A DNA stretch of 64,000 nt from Ascidiaceihabitans sp034111945 (GCA_047626725.1 JBLHSG010000007.1:73206-137205); one strand, 5' to 3'. Counted from the first letter of the stretch, positions 32,862 to 42,523 are shown. The notes: a model not told the origin generated them from the letters alone. Made by a program: numbers and translations.

Positions 32862-33550
32862 GCCGCTAATCCGGGCGTAAATTGCGTCACATCCAACTGC
32901 CGGTCACAGATCGCATCCCGTGCAGCAGCGTCGTGAAAAATTCCGATAATTGCCGCGCCGCGCGCCTTGGCTTCGGCGATCATATCCAGAACTGTGGCGC
33001 GGTTTGTCGGATCTAAGCTGGCTGTTGGTTCATCCAAAAGCAACGCGGGATACGGGTAGGCAAAACCACGCGCGATGTTCACGCGCTGCTGTTCACCACC
33101 CGAAAACGTTGTCGGGCTAAGCGGCCAAAGCCGTTGCGGAATGTTCAATCGCGCCAGCAAAATTTCAGCCTGCGCGTGTGCATCATCCATTGATGTGCCC
33201 GTCATCAAAAGCGGTTCTGCCACCACATCCAACGTCGAAACCCGCGGCACCACGCGCAGGAATTGGCTGACGTATCCCAGCGTGTATCGACGCAGTTGGA
33301 TAATCTCACGCGGCGCAGCTTTGGCCACATCCAGATCCCCGACTATCATCTGCCCAGACGCCGTCAGATAGTTGCCATACAACATCCGCATCAAGGTTGA
33401 TTTCCCAGCCCCCGACGCCCCAACCAGCGCAACACATTCACCCGCCGCAACGCGCAGTGACGCCCCCTGCATCACGGGAATTTCAGCCGCACCTTGATTG
33501 TGAAGAACAAACGATTTGGACACATTTTCAATTCGGATCATTGGGGTCAT
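32858..33550 (-). CDS. phnL: C-P lyase system ATP-binding protein PhnL
   Basis: 230 aa ABC-type ATPase. Walker A GASGAGKSTLMRM, signature FSGGEQQRVNIARGF, Walker B ALLLDEPTASLD; the YLTASGQMIVGDLDVAKA region and IGIFHD end are PhnL-like. It belongs to the C-P lyase complex rather than to an importer. It overlaps phnK and phnN by 4 nt each. Confidence 0.94.
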   Translation of the reverse strand: MTPMIRIENVSKSFVLHNQGAAEIPVMQGASLRVAAGECVALVGASGAGKSTLMRMLYGNYLTASGQMIVGDLDVAKAAPREIIQLRRYTLGYVSQFLRVVPRVSTLDVVAEPLLMTGTSMDDAHAQAEILLARLNIPQRLWPLSPTTFSGGEQQRVNIARGFAYPYPALLLDEPTASLDPTNRATVLDMIAEAKARGAAIIGIFHDAAARDAICDRQLDVTQFTPGLAA

Positions 33551-34317
33551 ACCTGCAAAACTGAAGAAACAAGAAGCTGCGTGTAGGCGTGTTGTGGGTC
33601 GTCAAGCACCTGATCGGTGAGACCAGTTTCGATCACATGACCGTCCTTCATTACCATCAGTCGATCCGCTAGCAGGCGCACCACAGCCAAGTCATGCGTG
33701 ACGATAATCGCGCTAAGGTTCATCTCGCGCACCAGCCCGCGCAACAGATCCAGCAGCCGCGCTTGGACCGACACATCCAGACCGCCAGTGGGTTCATCCA
33801 TGAACACCAAACGCGGGCCCGTCACCAAATTTCGCGCAATCTGAAGGCGTTGTTGCATGCCACCAGAAAAGGCCGTGGGCCGGTCGTCAATTCGGTCTTC
33901 GTTGATTTCAACACGGCCAAGCCAATCGATCGCTTGCGCGCGAATTTCACCGTAGTGACGCGCGTTCACGGCCATCAATCGTTCACCAACATTGCCCCCC
34001 GCGCTGACGTTCATGCGCAGACCGTCGCGGGCATGTTGATGGACAAATGCCCAGTCCGTTCGGCTTAGCATTCGTCGTTCGGGTTCGGACATTGTCACCG
34101 TGTCGCGCAAGCCATCCGCGCGGGTATCAAAGCGCACAGCCCCACGATCTGGCGTCAAATGGCCTGCCAGACAATTCAGCAGCGTCGATTTACCCGACCC
34201 ACTTTCGCCGACAATTCCCATGACTTCGCCCGGGTACAAATCGAACGATACGTCGGTGCATCCGATCCGTGAGCCGTAAAATTTCGCGATGTGTTCGACC
34301 TGTAATAACGGGGTCAT
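33547..34317 (-). CDS. phnK: C-P lyase complex ATP-binding protein PhnK
   Basis: 256 aa from the ATG at 34317 (ATGA overlap with phnJ); a longer frame runs back into phnJ. Walker A GESGSGKSTLLN, signature FSGGMQQRLQIARNL, Walker B LVFMDEPTGGLDVSVQARLLDLLRGL. PhnK binds the PhnGHIJ core in E. coli. Confidence 0.95.
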   Translation of the reverse strand: MTPLLQVEHIAKFYGSRIGCTDVSFDLYPGEVMGIVGESGSGKSTLLNCLAGHLTPDRGAVRFDTRADGLRDTVTMSEPERRMLSRTDWAFVHQHARDGLRMNVSAGGNVGERLMAVNARHYGEIRAQAIDWLGRVEINEDRIDDRPTAFSGGMQQRLQIARNLVTGPRLVFMDEPTGGLDVSVQARLLDLLRGLVREMNLSAIIVTHDLAVVRLLADRLMVMKDGHVIETGLTDQVLDDPQHAYTQLLVSSVLQV

Positions 34318-35183
34318 GCGACGTCCTCCGCTGCGGGTATTCCTTGCGCGCCGATATGGCCCGCCGCGCGCCGATTGCTGCAATAATCTGTGTCCGAACA
34401 CATGAACATGCGCGCGCCGGCATCATCGACGATCAGTTCGTCAAGATAGCTGTCGGTGGCCCCACACAGATCACAGGCGTGGTCCGCTTTTGTCGGCTGA
34501 AACGGGTAATCATCAAAATCCAGACTGACGACCTGCGTGTAAGGCGGGATCGCGTAAATCCGCTGTTCACGACCTGCGCCAAACAGTTGGATCGCGGCCA
34601 TCTCGAGCTTGGGATTGTCGAATTTCGGGATCGGCGACGGGTCCATCACATAACGCCCCTCGACCTTGACGGGATAGGCGTAGGCGGTCGCGATGTCGCC
34701 GTGTTGGCTTATGTCTTCGTATAATTTGACGTGCATCAACCCGTATTCCTCAAGGCTGTGCATCTTGCGGGTTTCCACCTCGGAGGGTTCTAAAAAACGC
34801 AGCGGTTCCGGGATTGGCACCTGATAGACAAGGATCTGATCGTGCCGCAATTCTTGTTCCGGGATACGGTGGCGGGTCTGGATCACCGATGCTTTTGCCG
34901 TTGCTTCGGTCACTTCGACGCCCGCAGTTTTCTGGAAAAACCGGCGGATCGACACTGCGTTTGTGGTGTCATCAGCACCTTGGTCGATCACTTTGAACGT
35001 ATCATCCGGGGTCAAAACCGCCGCTGACACCTGCACACCACCCGTGCCCCAGCCATACGGCATTGGCATTTCACGGCTGGCAAACGGCACCTGATACCCA
35101 GGAATGGCGAGGCCCTTAAGGATCGCACGCCGGATCATGCGTTTGGTTTGTTCGTCCAGATAGGCAAAGTTGTAATCGTTCAT
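34314..35183 (-). CDS. phnJ: Carbon-phosphorus lyase catalytic subunit PhnJ
   Basis: 289 aa radical-SAM enzyme of the C-P lyase. Four Cys in the segment CDLCG...MCSDTDYC are spaced 3, 22 and 6 residues apart, matching the Fe-S and catalytic Cys set described for E. coli PhnJ. YAYPVKVEGRYVMDPSPIPKFDNPKLE and DYNFAYLDEQTKRMIRRA are typical. It cleaves the C-P bond of ribose 1-alkylphosphonate 5-phosphate. Confidence 0.97.
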   Translation of the reverse strand: MNDYNFAYLDEQTKRMIRRAILKGLAIPGYQVPFASREMPMPYGWGTGGVQVSAAVLTPDDTFKVIDQGADDTTNAVSIRRFFQKTAGVEVTEATAKASVIQTRHRIPEQELRHDQILVYQVPIPEPLRFLEPSEVETRKMHSLEEYGLMHVKLYEDISQHGDIATAYAYPVKVEGRYVMDPSPIPKFDNPKLEMAAIQLFGAGREQRIYAIPPYTQVVSLDFDDYPFQPTKADHACDLCGATDSYLDELIVDDAGARMFMCSDTDYCSNRRAAGHIGAQGIPAAEDVA

Positions 35184-36262
35184 TTTGCGGCCTCCCGCGT
35201 TTCAAGGGCGTCACGTCGCAGCTTGCGGATCAGTTCCAATTCGGACTGAAAATCGACGTAATGCGGCAGTTTGATATGCTCGAGGAACCCCGTCGCCTGA
35301 ATATTATCACTATGGTACAGCACGAATTCCTCGTCCTGCGCGGGTGCGCCAATGTTGTCTTCGCCCAGTTCTTTCCAGCGCAACGCACGATCCACCAGCG
35401 CCATCGAAATGGCTTTGCGTTCGGTCATTCCAAAGACCAATCCGTAGCCGCGCGTGAATTGCGGTGGTTCGGTTTTGGACCCTTGAAACTGGTTGACTGT
35501 CTCGCATTCGGTGACGGTGATTTCGCCAATTTCTATCGCAAAGCCAAGTTCGGGAATGTCCATTTCGACAGCCACTGCACCAATGCGCAATTCGGCGACA
35601 AACGCGTGGTTGCGCGCGTATCCGCGTTGGGTTGAATAGGCCATGCCTAGGATAAATCCCTCGTCTCCGCGTGTCAGTGATTGTAATCGCAAGGCACGCG
35701 TTGCGGGTAATTCAAGCGGTGTTCGGGTCAGGTCGGGGGGGATTGCATCGCCCGGTGGTTCAGTCTGAATCAGGTTTTCGCGATCAAGGAACGACATGAT
35801 GTGCGGTGTCGATTCTGGATTTAGACCAGCCTGTGAGGCCGCATAATTTTCGCCATCTGCGGCCAATTTAAAATCCAACAACCGGTGCGTATAATCAAAC
35901 GTTGGTCCCAAAACCTGCCCGCCCGGCACATCCTTGAATGTCGCAGAAACACGGCGATCGCACTGCATGTTTTCGGTGTCGATCGGGTTTGATCCGCCAA
36001 TGCGCGGCAACGTCGTGCGGTAGGCGCGGATCAGGAAAATCGCCTCGATCAAATCACCGCGCGATTGTTTGATCGCAAGGGCAGCCAGATCGGGGTCGTA
36101 CAGGGACCCTTCGGCCATGACGCGATTGACGGACAGGGTCAGCTGTTCCTTGATTTGCGCAACTGATAATTCAGGGACAGATGCATCGCCGCGCCGTTCT
36201 TCGGCAAGCCACGCATGGGCATTATCAATGGCGCGTTCGCCGCCTTTTACTGCAACATACAT
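35180..36262 (-). CDS. phnI: C-P lyase core subunit PhnI
   Basis: 360 aa. MYVAVKGGERAIDNAHAWLAEERRG at the N-terminus, RAYRTTLPRIG, CDRRVSATFKDVPGGQVLGPTFDYTHRLLDF and LPHYVDFQSELELIRKLR are PhnI hallmarks. With PhnG, PhnH and PhnL it attaches the phosphonate to ribose triphosphate. It overlaps phnJ by 4 nt and abuts phnH. Confidence 0.97.
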   Translation of the reverse strand: MYVAVKGGERAIDNAHAWLAEERRGDASVPELSVAQIKEQLTLSVNRVMAEGSLYDPDLAALAIKQSRGDLIEAIFLIRAYRTTLPRIGGSNPIDTENMQCDRRVSATFKDVPGGQVLGPTFDYTHRLLDFKLAADGENYAASQAGLNPESTPHIMSFLDRENLIQTEPPGDAIPPDLTRTPLELPATRALRLQSLTRGDEGFILGMAYSTQRGYARNHAFVAELRIGAVAVEMDIPELGFAIEIGEITVTECETVNQFQGSKTEPPQFTRGYGLVFGMTERKAISMALVDRALRWKELGEDNIGAPAQDEEFVLYHSDNIQATGFLEHIKLPHYVDFQSELELIRKLRRDALETREAAK

Positions 36263-36825
36263 CAGCTTACCCGTGTCGTGCGCGGCAGGGCGGCAAGCCG
36301 TGCGCCGCTTGTGAAAATGAAATCTAGGCCAAGCGGAAACAGCTGCGTGTTGTCTTGAAACGTTGCCGTCTCTGGCAATGACAATTGAGCGTGATCTTTG
36401 ATCCCCGGCCCCTGTAGCGTCATGCCAGTATTGCCCAGCGCTGCGACCTCGACGATCAAAGTGGCGGAACGGTCCGGATACTCCGCCGTACCACGCGAAA
36501 ACGCCGCCAAAGGCAGATCATCCCAAGCACCCACAGCGAACATCGCAGCGTCTGCGGCAACCATCGGCGCGCTGGTGTGAAACGTGATCCAATTGCGCAG
36601 ATCAGCAGTGTCGTAAGCAGGCGTCAGATAGATCGGCGTTTCCGGATCACACAGCGTCAGCAACACAACCCCCGCAGCAATCGACAACGGCGCAGGCGGG
36701 CGCGCGCCAGCCACATCCGCAATGTCGCCCGGTCGCGCCATCATCGTCATTATCGCGCGAAACGCATGTGCGGCATCAATCGGTAAATCCGTGAAACCGC
36801 CCTCTAGAACCTGCGTGTTCATCAA
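36262..36825 (-). CDS. phnH: C-P lyase core subunit PhnH
   Basis: 187 aa. FRAIMTMMARPGDI near residue 24, LTLCDPETPIYL, and LLDFIFTSG-like PLGLDFIFTSGARLAALPRTT at the end fit PhnH, a small PLP-transferase-like fold without the cofactor. It overlaps phnG by 4 nt and shares its last base with the start of phnI. Confidence 0.94.
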   Translation of the reverse strand: MMNTQVLEGGFTDLPIDAAHAFRAIMTMMARPGDIADVAGARPPAPLSIAAGVVLLTLCDPETPIYLTPAYDTADLRNWITFHTSAPMVAADAAMFAVGAWDDLPLAAFSRGTAEYPDRSATLIVEVAALGNTGMTLQGPGIKDHAQLSLPETATFQDNTQLFPLGLDFIFTSGARLAALPRTTRVS

Positions 36826-37277
36826 TCTTCGCCTCGTACCATTGTAAGAAAATCAACCTTTGTCGCGGCAGCTTTGGCAGCGCGATTGGTTTGCCGTTCG
36901 GTCATTTGGGCACGCAGGGGATCCAGTACATTTACCTGAACCGTCGCTGCTGCGGATGTCTGCATCAGGGCATCAACCAAGGCAGCCTGCCTCGCGTGGT
37001 CCTTGCTGCGTCCCTGCACATATCCATGCCCAACGGTCCCGTCTGCCAGCTTCACTGAGGCTCTTGTGACTGTCATTTCGCCCAAGTTAAACGCAGCGCC
37101 AATCGCGCCTGCACGGCCACGAACCATCACGCCGCCAATTTCTGGCGCACGTAAAATCACGTGGTTCACATCCGCCGTAAAAGCAGCACATAATTTGGAC
37201 ACCTCCGGCGCAGGGGCCTTGGCCAAAAGGCTTAGCCACGCTTTGCGCGCAGCATTCGGATCGGTCATCATATTCAT
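36822..37277 (-). CDS. phnG: C-P lyase core subunit PhnG
   Basis: 151 aa. RAPEIGGVMVRGRAGAIGAAFNLGEMTVTRASV, GHGYVQGRSKDHARQAALVDALMQ and RAAKAAATKVDFLTMVRGED are the PhnG pattern. Start ATG at 37277 has AAGGTG just upstream. It is the first gene of phnGHIJKLNM, divergent from phnF with a 93-bp shared control region. Confidence 0.95.
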   Translation of the reverse strand: MNMMTDPNAARKAWLSLLAKAPAPEVSKLCAAFTADVNHVILRAPEIGGVMVRGRAGAIGAAFNLGEMTVTRASVKLADGTVGHGYVQGRSKDHARQAALVDALMQTSAAATVQVNVLDPLRAQMTERQTNRAAKAAATKVDFLTMVRGED

Positions 37278-37294
37278 CTAGACACCTTTTCGAC

Positions 37295-37306
37295 TTGTAT
37301 ATACAA
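37295..37306. promoter_or_regulatory. Candidate PhnF operator between phnG and phnF
   Basis: Perfect 12-bp palindrome TTGTATATACAA with the GT-x-TA-x-AC core of HutC-subfamily GntR regulators. It lies 18 bp upstream of the phnG ATG and 65 bp upstream of the phnF ATG, well placed to repress both. Confidence 0.65.
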
Positions 37307-37370
37307 CTAGACAAATACTATCCAAACAGACGGCCGTGGCCTAGTCCCTAAAATATGAAATTTTTGTAAA

Positions 37371-38084
37371 ATGACGTCTCGCACCCCGATCTGGAAAGCC
37401 ATCGCAACCAATCTGCGCGATGCTATCGCCCAAAACCTGTATGGGCCCGGTGACAAACTACCAACCGAGGCCGCGTTGGCCGCGCGCTATGGCGTGAACC
37501 GCCACACAGTGCGCCAAGCGTTGGCTGATTTGGCCGACAGCGGGCTGGTTCATGCACGGCGCGGCGCTGGTGTTTTTGTCATGCAAACGCCCACCGATTA
37601 TCCGATCGGCAAACGGGTGCGTTTTCACCAAAACCTAAAGGCAGCAGGACACACGCCTGCCAAAACCGTGCTGTTTCTAGAGACCCGTGCAGCAAACGAA
37701 ACAGAACGCGACGCCCTAGAATTGGCGACCCCCGCGCACGTACATGTTTACGAGGGTCTATCGCTGTCAGACGACCAGCCAATCGCAATGTTCCAAAGCG
37801 TTTTTCCCGCGACGCGTTGCCCTGATTTGTTGGACCATTTGCGCGAAAATCCGTCGGTCACAGAGGCGCTGCGTAAGGCTGGTGTCAGCGATTACACACG
37901 TCGTGAAACCCGTGTGAATGCCAAACTCGCCAATGCGACCCAAGCGCTGCATTTGCGCATTTCAGAACACGCCCCGATTTTGCGTACCATCGGAATAAAC
38001 GTCGATTCCGCTGGTATACCCATCGAAGTTGGTCGCACGTGGTTCGCGGGGGATCGTGTGACATTGACGCTCGCCGATCATTAA
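37371..38084 (+). CDS. phnF: GntR/HutC-family regulator PhnF
   Basis: 237 aa. N-terminal winged helix (DKLPTEAALAARYGVNRHTVRQALADLADSGLVHARRGAGVFV) and C-terminal UTRA ligand domain (about 85-235). Placement beside phnG identifies it as PhnF, expected to repress the phn operon and respond to a phosphonate-related ligand. The start ATG at 37371 has no clear ribosome binding site. Confidence 0.93.
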   Translation: MTSRTPIWKAIATNLRDAIAQNLYGPGDKLPTEAALAARYGVNRHTVRQALADLADSGLVHARRGAGVFVMQTPTDYPIGKRVRFHQNLKAAGHTPAKTVLFLETRAANETERDALELATPAHVHVYEGLSLSDDQPIAMFQSVFPATRCPDLLDHLRENPSVTEALRKAGVSDYTRRETRVNAKLANATQALHLRISEHAPILRTIGINVDSAGIPIEVGRTWFAGDRVTLTLADH

Positions 38085-38113
38085 ACGTGCCACGATATGG
38101 GATCGCGCAGGCA

Positions 38114-39412
38114 TCAATGGCCCCCCTCGTCGCTTTTGATCAACTTGCGACGTAGCCACCCGGAAAACGTATCCATCGCCATGACCAACATGATAATCAG
38201 CACGATGTAATACGTGACTTCCTCCCAATCTTTTTGCGTCGCGATCGCTTGGGTCAGCAGTAATCCAATGCCACCGCCGGTGATCGCGCCAATGATCGTG
38301 GCCGATCGCGTGTTGGATTCAAGATAGTACAAAATCTGGCTCAGCAGCACGGGAACGATCTGCGGGATCACACCAAAACGGTAACGCTGCAATGGTTTTG
38401 CACCGGTCGACGTGATCCCTTCGATTTGTTTGTCGTCCACATTTTCGAGTGCTTCCGAGAACATCTTGCCAAAAGATCCCGTATCGGTCAGCAGGATCGC
38501 CAATGCGCCGGTCAGCGGCCCCGGACCAAACGCGCGGCTCAGGACAATTGTCCAGATCAACCCGTCGACACCGCGCAAGAAATCAAACACCCGCCGTGCT
38601 GCAAAACGCAAAACGCCAAGCGGGGTGAAATTACGCGCCGCCAAAAACGCCAGCGGCAACGCAATGATCGCGGCACCAAACGTCCCTAAAAACGCCATCA
38701 ACAAGGTTTCGTACAACGCCCAAAACACATCGCCATGACGCCACATTTTGTTCGTAGAAAAATCATGCCAAATCGCCCCTGCCTCGCCGGTTAAGGCGCG
38801 AACAAATAGCGGACCGATGTCGACGCCGTAATATGGGCTATCGAGGGTGAAAAAGAACAGCTCCCAACCGTAGGTGTATTTGAAAACTTCGGTGCGATTG
38901 CGCGTGACTGTTAGCCGCCCTGCATCCGTCGCAATCATGACGCGGTTTTTCGAGGCGCTGATGAAATCTGGCCGCTCCCCTGACGGGAAAATCGTGCTGA
39001 CACCTGCATCGCTGGGCGTTGCGATCACCCGGCCATATCCGGGAATGTCATAGCTGACGTTTGGACCAAAAGTGACGATATGACCGCCGCCTAAATCAAC
39101 AATTGTGCGATCTGCAAGCGTGACCCATTCGGGCGCAGATCCGTCTGGATAGCGACCCTTTCGTTCGCCCTCAAGAGCGATCGAAACACTGCCGTCGCGG
39201 TTGTCTTGGGTGACGTGAGTTTTGTAGCTGTAGGCGTCAGACACTAACGTGCGCGCGTTGTTGAGATTGATCCGTTCCCCCAACCCAGCCATGTCAAAGG
39301 CCACAAAAATATACATGAAATAGGCCAAGGCAATCATCGGGGCAGCGAAGGCAGCGATCTTTTTACGTTTAAATTTTGCGGTAATGTCGCCGTGCAAAGT
39401 TGCGGTTGTCAT
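38114..39412 (-). CDS. phnE: Phosphonate ABC transporter permease PhnE2
   Basis: 432 aa, long PhnE variant. A transmembrane helix near the N-terminus is followed by a periplasmic insert of about 180 residues (from about residue 45 to 225, including DRTIVDLGGGHIVTFGPNVSYDIPG), then a five-helix permease domain with FLRGVDGLIWTIVLSRAFGPGPLTGALAI and EGITSTGAKPLQRYRFGVIPQ. It overlaps phnE1 by 4 nt. The insert is a feature of the second permease in many alphaproteobacterial phnCDEE operons. Confidence 0.93.
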   Translation of the reverse strand: MTTATLHGDITAKFKRKKIAAFAAPMIALAYFMYIFVAFDMAGLGERINLNNARTLVSDAYSYKTHVTQDNRDGSVSIALEGERKGRYPDGSAPEWVTLADRTIVDLGGGHIVTFGPNVSYDIPGYGRVIATPSDAGVSTIFPSGERPDFISASKNRVMIATDAGRLTVTRNRTEVFKYTYGWELFFFTLDSPYYGVDIGPLFVRALTGEAGAIWHDFSTNKMWRHGDVFWALYETLLMAFLGTFGAAIIALPLAFLAARNFTPLGVLRFAARRVFDFLRGVDGLIWTIVLSRAFGPGPLTGALAILLTDTGSFGKMFSEALENVDDKQIEGITSTGAKPLQRYRFGVIPQIVPVLLSQILYYLESNTRSATIIGAITGGGIGLLLTQAIATQKDWEEVTYYIVLIIMLVMAMDTFSGWLRRKLIKSDEGGH

Positions 39413-40284
39413 GGGGTCACCTGTGCGTTTGATGTGCCGTTGGTCAGGCGATTTCGCAGGACACTGGACACTTGATCGACAACAACAATTGTCAGAAACA
39501 GCAGGATGAAAATCGCCGCTGCCTCATCGTATTTGCCGACACCCCAGCTCATCGTGTTGCGCAGATCATAACCGATGCCGCCTGCCCCCACGAACCCCAG
39601 AATGGCCGAGGCACGGATGTTAATTTCGAACCGCAACAGCGCATAGCTGAGGTAATTCGGCGCGACCTGCGGGACCACGCCCAGCCACATGCGCTGCGTC
39701 CAATTTGCGCCGACGGACGCCAGACCTTCGACCGGTTTGAGCGATGCGTTTTCATTCACTTCGGAAAACAGTTTGCCCAGCGCGCCCGTCGTGTGCAGCG
39801 CGATGGCGATCATCGCAGGCACGGGGCCGCCGCCCAGCAAAAAGATCAGCACCAACGCGATCACGATTTCAGGCACAGCGCGCAAAACATCTAGAACACG
39901 GCGCAGTGGCCAAACCAGTCGCGGCATCGGCGCAAAACCACGTGTCACCAGCAGCGACATCAGCAACCCCAACACCGCCCCCAACAAGGTCGATGCCGCA
40001 GCGATATTCACCGTTTCGATCAGCGACGGTAGGTATTTCAGCACATAGCTAGGCATCAGATGCGCGCGTTCTATCGCCTCAGAAATCAAGGCCGCGGGGA
40101 AATCAAAAACATTGGGCAAACCAGCCCAAAACCCGCCCGCATTGCGCCCATCCGCCGTGTTAAAGCCCCCCACCAACAGCGCCAAAAAGATCATTAACAA
40201 GACGAAGTTCATCATCCGTTTCGATTTGGTTTGCGCGAGGTACTGCACCCCTAAAGCCGTGCGGTCTGCCGTGCCGTTAGTCAT
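39409..40284 (-). CDS. phnE: Phosphonate ABC transporter permease PhnE1
   Basis: 291 aa from the ATG at 40284 (GGGGAA upstream); an in-frame TTG at 40296 is less likely. Five to six membrane helices with VLRAVPEIVIALVLIFLLGGGPVPAMIAIALHTTGALGKLFSEVNEN and EGLASVGANWTQRMWLGVVPQVAPNYLSY, the PhnE EAA-type loop. Pairs with PhnE2. Confidence 0.93.
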   Translation of the reverse strand: MTNGTADRTALGVQYLAQTKSKRMMNFVLLMIFLALLVGGFNTADGRNAGGFWAGLPNVFDFPAALISEAIERAHLMPSYVLKYLPSLIETVNIAAASTLLGAVLGLLMSLLVTRGFAPMPRLVWPLRRVLDVLRAVPEIVIALVLIFLLGGGPVPAMIAIALHTTGALGKLFSEVNENASLKPVEGLASVGANWTQRMWLGVVPQVAPNYLSYALLRFEINIRASAILGFVGAGGIGYDLRNTMSWGVGKYDEAAAIFILLFLTIVVVDQVSSVLRNRLTNGTSNAQVTP

Positions 40285-40356
40285 AAATTTCCCCAAAACC
40301 AGATCGCTGACCCCGATAAAATCGAAGCCAGCGGTCCTGTTCGAAACAAGATTTTG

Positions 40357-41265
40357 TTAGTTCGATTTTGTTTTGCGCGCCGCCACGATGGACAGGTAAG
40401 CGTCGTGCGTGATCGGATCAAAACCAAGGACCTCACCACCCGCAATCGCTGTCGCGCATTCGGGGTCGGTTTCGCCAATCGTGTCGATAATTTGCGTCAC
40501 GGTTGCGCGCACATCGTCCGGCAATGCGTTGCGCAAAACCACGGGTTCACCCGGGATCAATTTGGAACGCCAGATTTCGACCAGATCGTTCATGTCGACC
40601 ATGCCCGCGTCAACGGCCTTGCGCAGTGCACCAAAATTATAACCGTCTTCCCAATTGCCTTGACCGTCGGACCATGTAACGCCCGCATCGACGTCGCCAT
40701 TGTTGACTGCAACGATGGTTTGCTCGTGACCGCCAGTGAATTTGACCTCGCCGAAATAATCGCCGCTTTCCATTGATGCGCCCGTCGTTTGTGGAATTTC
40801 GATGGACGGGATCAGATAGCCGGATGTTGAATTCGGATCTCCAAACCCAAACACCTTGCCTTGCAAGCTTTCGAGCGAAGTAATGCCGCTGTCAACGCGG
40901 GCAAATCCGATCGAATAGTAGCCGGTCGAACCGTCATTGTTCACCTTAACCAGGATCGGCGACACCGCGTCGGGATCAGCAATATGAACAGCCGCATAAG
41001 ACGAGGGGCCCATGAGTGACAGGTCAATTGTGCCCCCTAACAGACCTTGGATAACGCCGTTGTAATCGGCGGGCGCAAACAGTTTTGTGGGCACGCCAAG
41101 CGCGTCTTCGATTGTGCTGCGCAGGCATTCATTGCTGTTCATGCGGTCTTGGGCGTTTTCGCCGCCCAAAATACCAATGCGAAATTCGCGAACCGTGTGG
41201 GCGTCCGCAAATGCAGCCCCCGAAATGGATGTGGTCATAAGCGCAAGTGCGATGATCTTTTTCAT
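40357..41265 (-). CDS. phnD: Phosphonate ABC transporter substrate-binding protein PhnD
   Basis: 302 aa from the ATG at 41265, which opens a signal peptide (MKKIIALALMTTSISGAAFADA); the frame extends to a GTG at 41310 overlapping phnC. REFRIGILGGENAQDRM, LFAPADYNGVIQGLLGGTIDLSLMGPSSYAA, FGFGDPNSTSGYLIPSIE and GVTWSDGQGNW match PhnD/PhnD-like binding proteins for phosphonate or phosphite. Confidence 0.95.
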   Translation of the reverse strand: MKKIIALALMTTSISGAAFADAHTVREFRIGILGGENAQDRMNSNECLRSTIEDALGVPTKLFAPADYNGVIQGLLGGTIDLSLMGPSSYAAVHIADPDAVSPILVKVNNDGSTGYYSIGFARVDSGITSLESLQGKVFGFGDPNSTSGYLIPSIEIPQTTGASMESGDYFGEVKFTGGHEQTIVAVNNGDVDAGVTWSDGQGNWEDGYNFGALRKAVDAGMVDMNDLVEIWRSKLIPGEPVVLRNALPDDVRATVTQIIDTIGETDPECATAIAGGEVLGFDPITHDAYLSIVAARKTKSN

Positions 41266-41306
41266 CAGTGATCTTTCTTTGGTTTGTGGAAATTGGAATG
41301 CAGACG

Positions 41307-42125
41307 TCACTGCGCGGCGATGTCGTCCAGTATTTTGCCGACCGCCGCAGTTGTGTCGATTTGGGTCGATGTTGTGGCCTCGGAAAAGCTCGCGTCGGCA
41401 CCGTAGATTTCGCGCGCAACACGTGTGCTGAGTTGTTCGGGGCTGCCGTCAAACACGATTTCGCCATCGCGCATCCCGATCACGCGGTCACAATACCGGC
41501 GCGCAGTATCAAGCGTGTGTAAATTGGCGATGACCATGCGCCCGTCGCGTTCGTGAATGTCGCGCAACGATTGCATGACGACCTGTGCATTCATCGGGTC
41601 TAATGATGCGATGGGTTCGTCCGCCAAAATGATCTTGGGGTCCTGCATCAAGGCGCGCGCAATCGCGACACGTTGCTGTTGACCGCCGGACAATGCCTCG
41701 GCACGTTTTGGAGCATGTTCAGCGATGCCCAACCGATCCAGAATTTCAATAGCGCGGTGAATGTCAGCGTCGGGAAACAGGTTGAACATCGTCGCGAATG
41801 TTGAACGACTGTTCAGGGTCCCATGCAGAACATTCGACACAACATCCAAACGCGGCACCAGATTGAATTGTTGAAAAATCATCGCGCATTGCGACTGCCA
41901 ATTGCGTCGTGCCGATCCGCGCAAAGCAGTCACATCAAGACCATCATAGGTGATCCGACCGGCGCTGGTATCTGTCAGCCGGTTCAGCATCCGCAACAGC
42001 GTCGATTTCCCGGCACCGGAGCGGCCGATAATCCCGATCATCATCGGTTCCTTGACCACAAAACTGGCGGCATGAACGGCCGTGTTTGCACCAAAGGTCT
42101 TAGTCACTTTTTCAAAACGCAGCAT
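41307..42125 (-). CDS. phnC: Phosphonate ABC transporter ATP-binding protein PhnC
   Basis: 272 aa from the ATG at 42125 (GAGGGG 5 nt upstream). Walker A GRSGAGKSTLLRM, signature LSGGQQQRVAIARAL, Walker B IILADEPIASLD, and LVPRLDVVSNVLHGTLN, which is typical of PhnC. First gene of phnCDE1E2. Confidence 0.95.
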   Translation of the reverse strand: MLRFEKVTKTFGANTAVHAASFVVKEPMMIGIIGRSGAGKSTLLRMLNRLTDTSAGRITYDGLDVTALRGSARRNWQSQCAMIFQQFNLVPRLDVVSNVLHGTLNSRSTFATMFNLFPDADIHRAIEILDRLGIAEHAPKRAEALSGGQQQRVAIARALMQDPKIILADEPIASLDPMNAQVVMQSLRDIHERDGRMVIANLHTLDTARRYCDRVIGMRDGEIVFDGSPEQLSTRVAREIYGADASFSEATTSTQIDTTAAVGKILDDIAAQ

Positions 42126-42523
42126 ATTGGCCCCTCTTGTTGGGATCAAAATGTCGTGCCTAAGATTCAGATTTGTGTCAGTTTCAAAAAGGTTCTGTGA
42201 CGATCAAAATTGGTGTGGATTGCGCCGACACACCCGTCAGTGGCAAGGCCCCCGTTTGTTAATATCGCAATGATTCTGACGCCGAATGTATCGCTGCCAA
42301 AATGGTGCCGCTCATTCTGGATCAGTGTATAATATCGCGTCGGACACTGTTATATTGTCTCAAAAGCCGCAATTTTAGGCGAACCAGAGACAGCCAATTT
42401 CGCACACATCGCACCTGTCTTGCGAAAACGCGAAATTCTCGACTTTATTCGCCGGTTACTCTTGTACTCTTGTGATTTCACTGCACATTTGGTCATCACA
42501 CTACCTTTGGATTGGGAATTCTT
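42126..42523. other. Divergent control region between phnC and mrpA
   Basis: 398 bp with no gene seen. It must carry the phnC promoter (minus) and the mrp promoter (plus). The only site I can suggest is a weak PhoB-box-like element near phnC, listed separately. Confidence 0.6.
42164..42181 (-). promoter_or_regulatory. Possible PhoB box upstream of phnC
   Basis: Minus strand CTGACAC-AAAT-CTGAATC resembles the direct repeat CTGTCAC-N4-CTGTCAT with a few mismatches, about 40 bp upstream of the phnC start. The phosphate control is expected for a phosphonate importer, but the match is imperfect. Confidence 0.35.
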
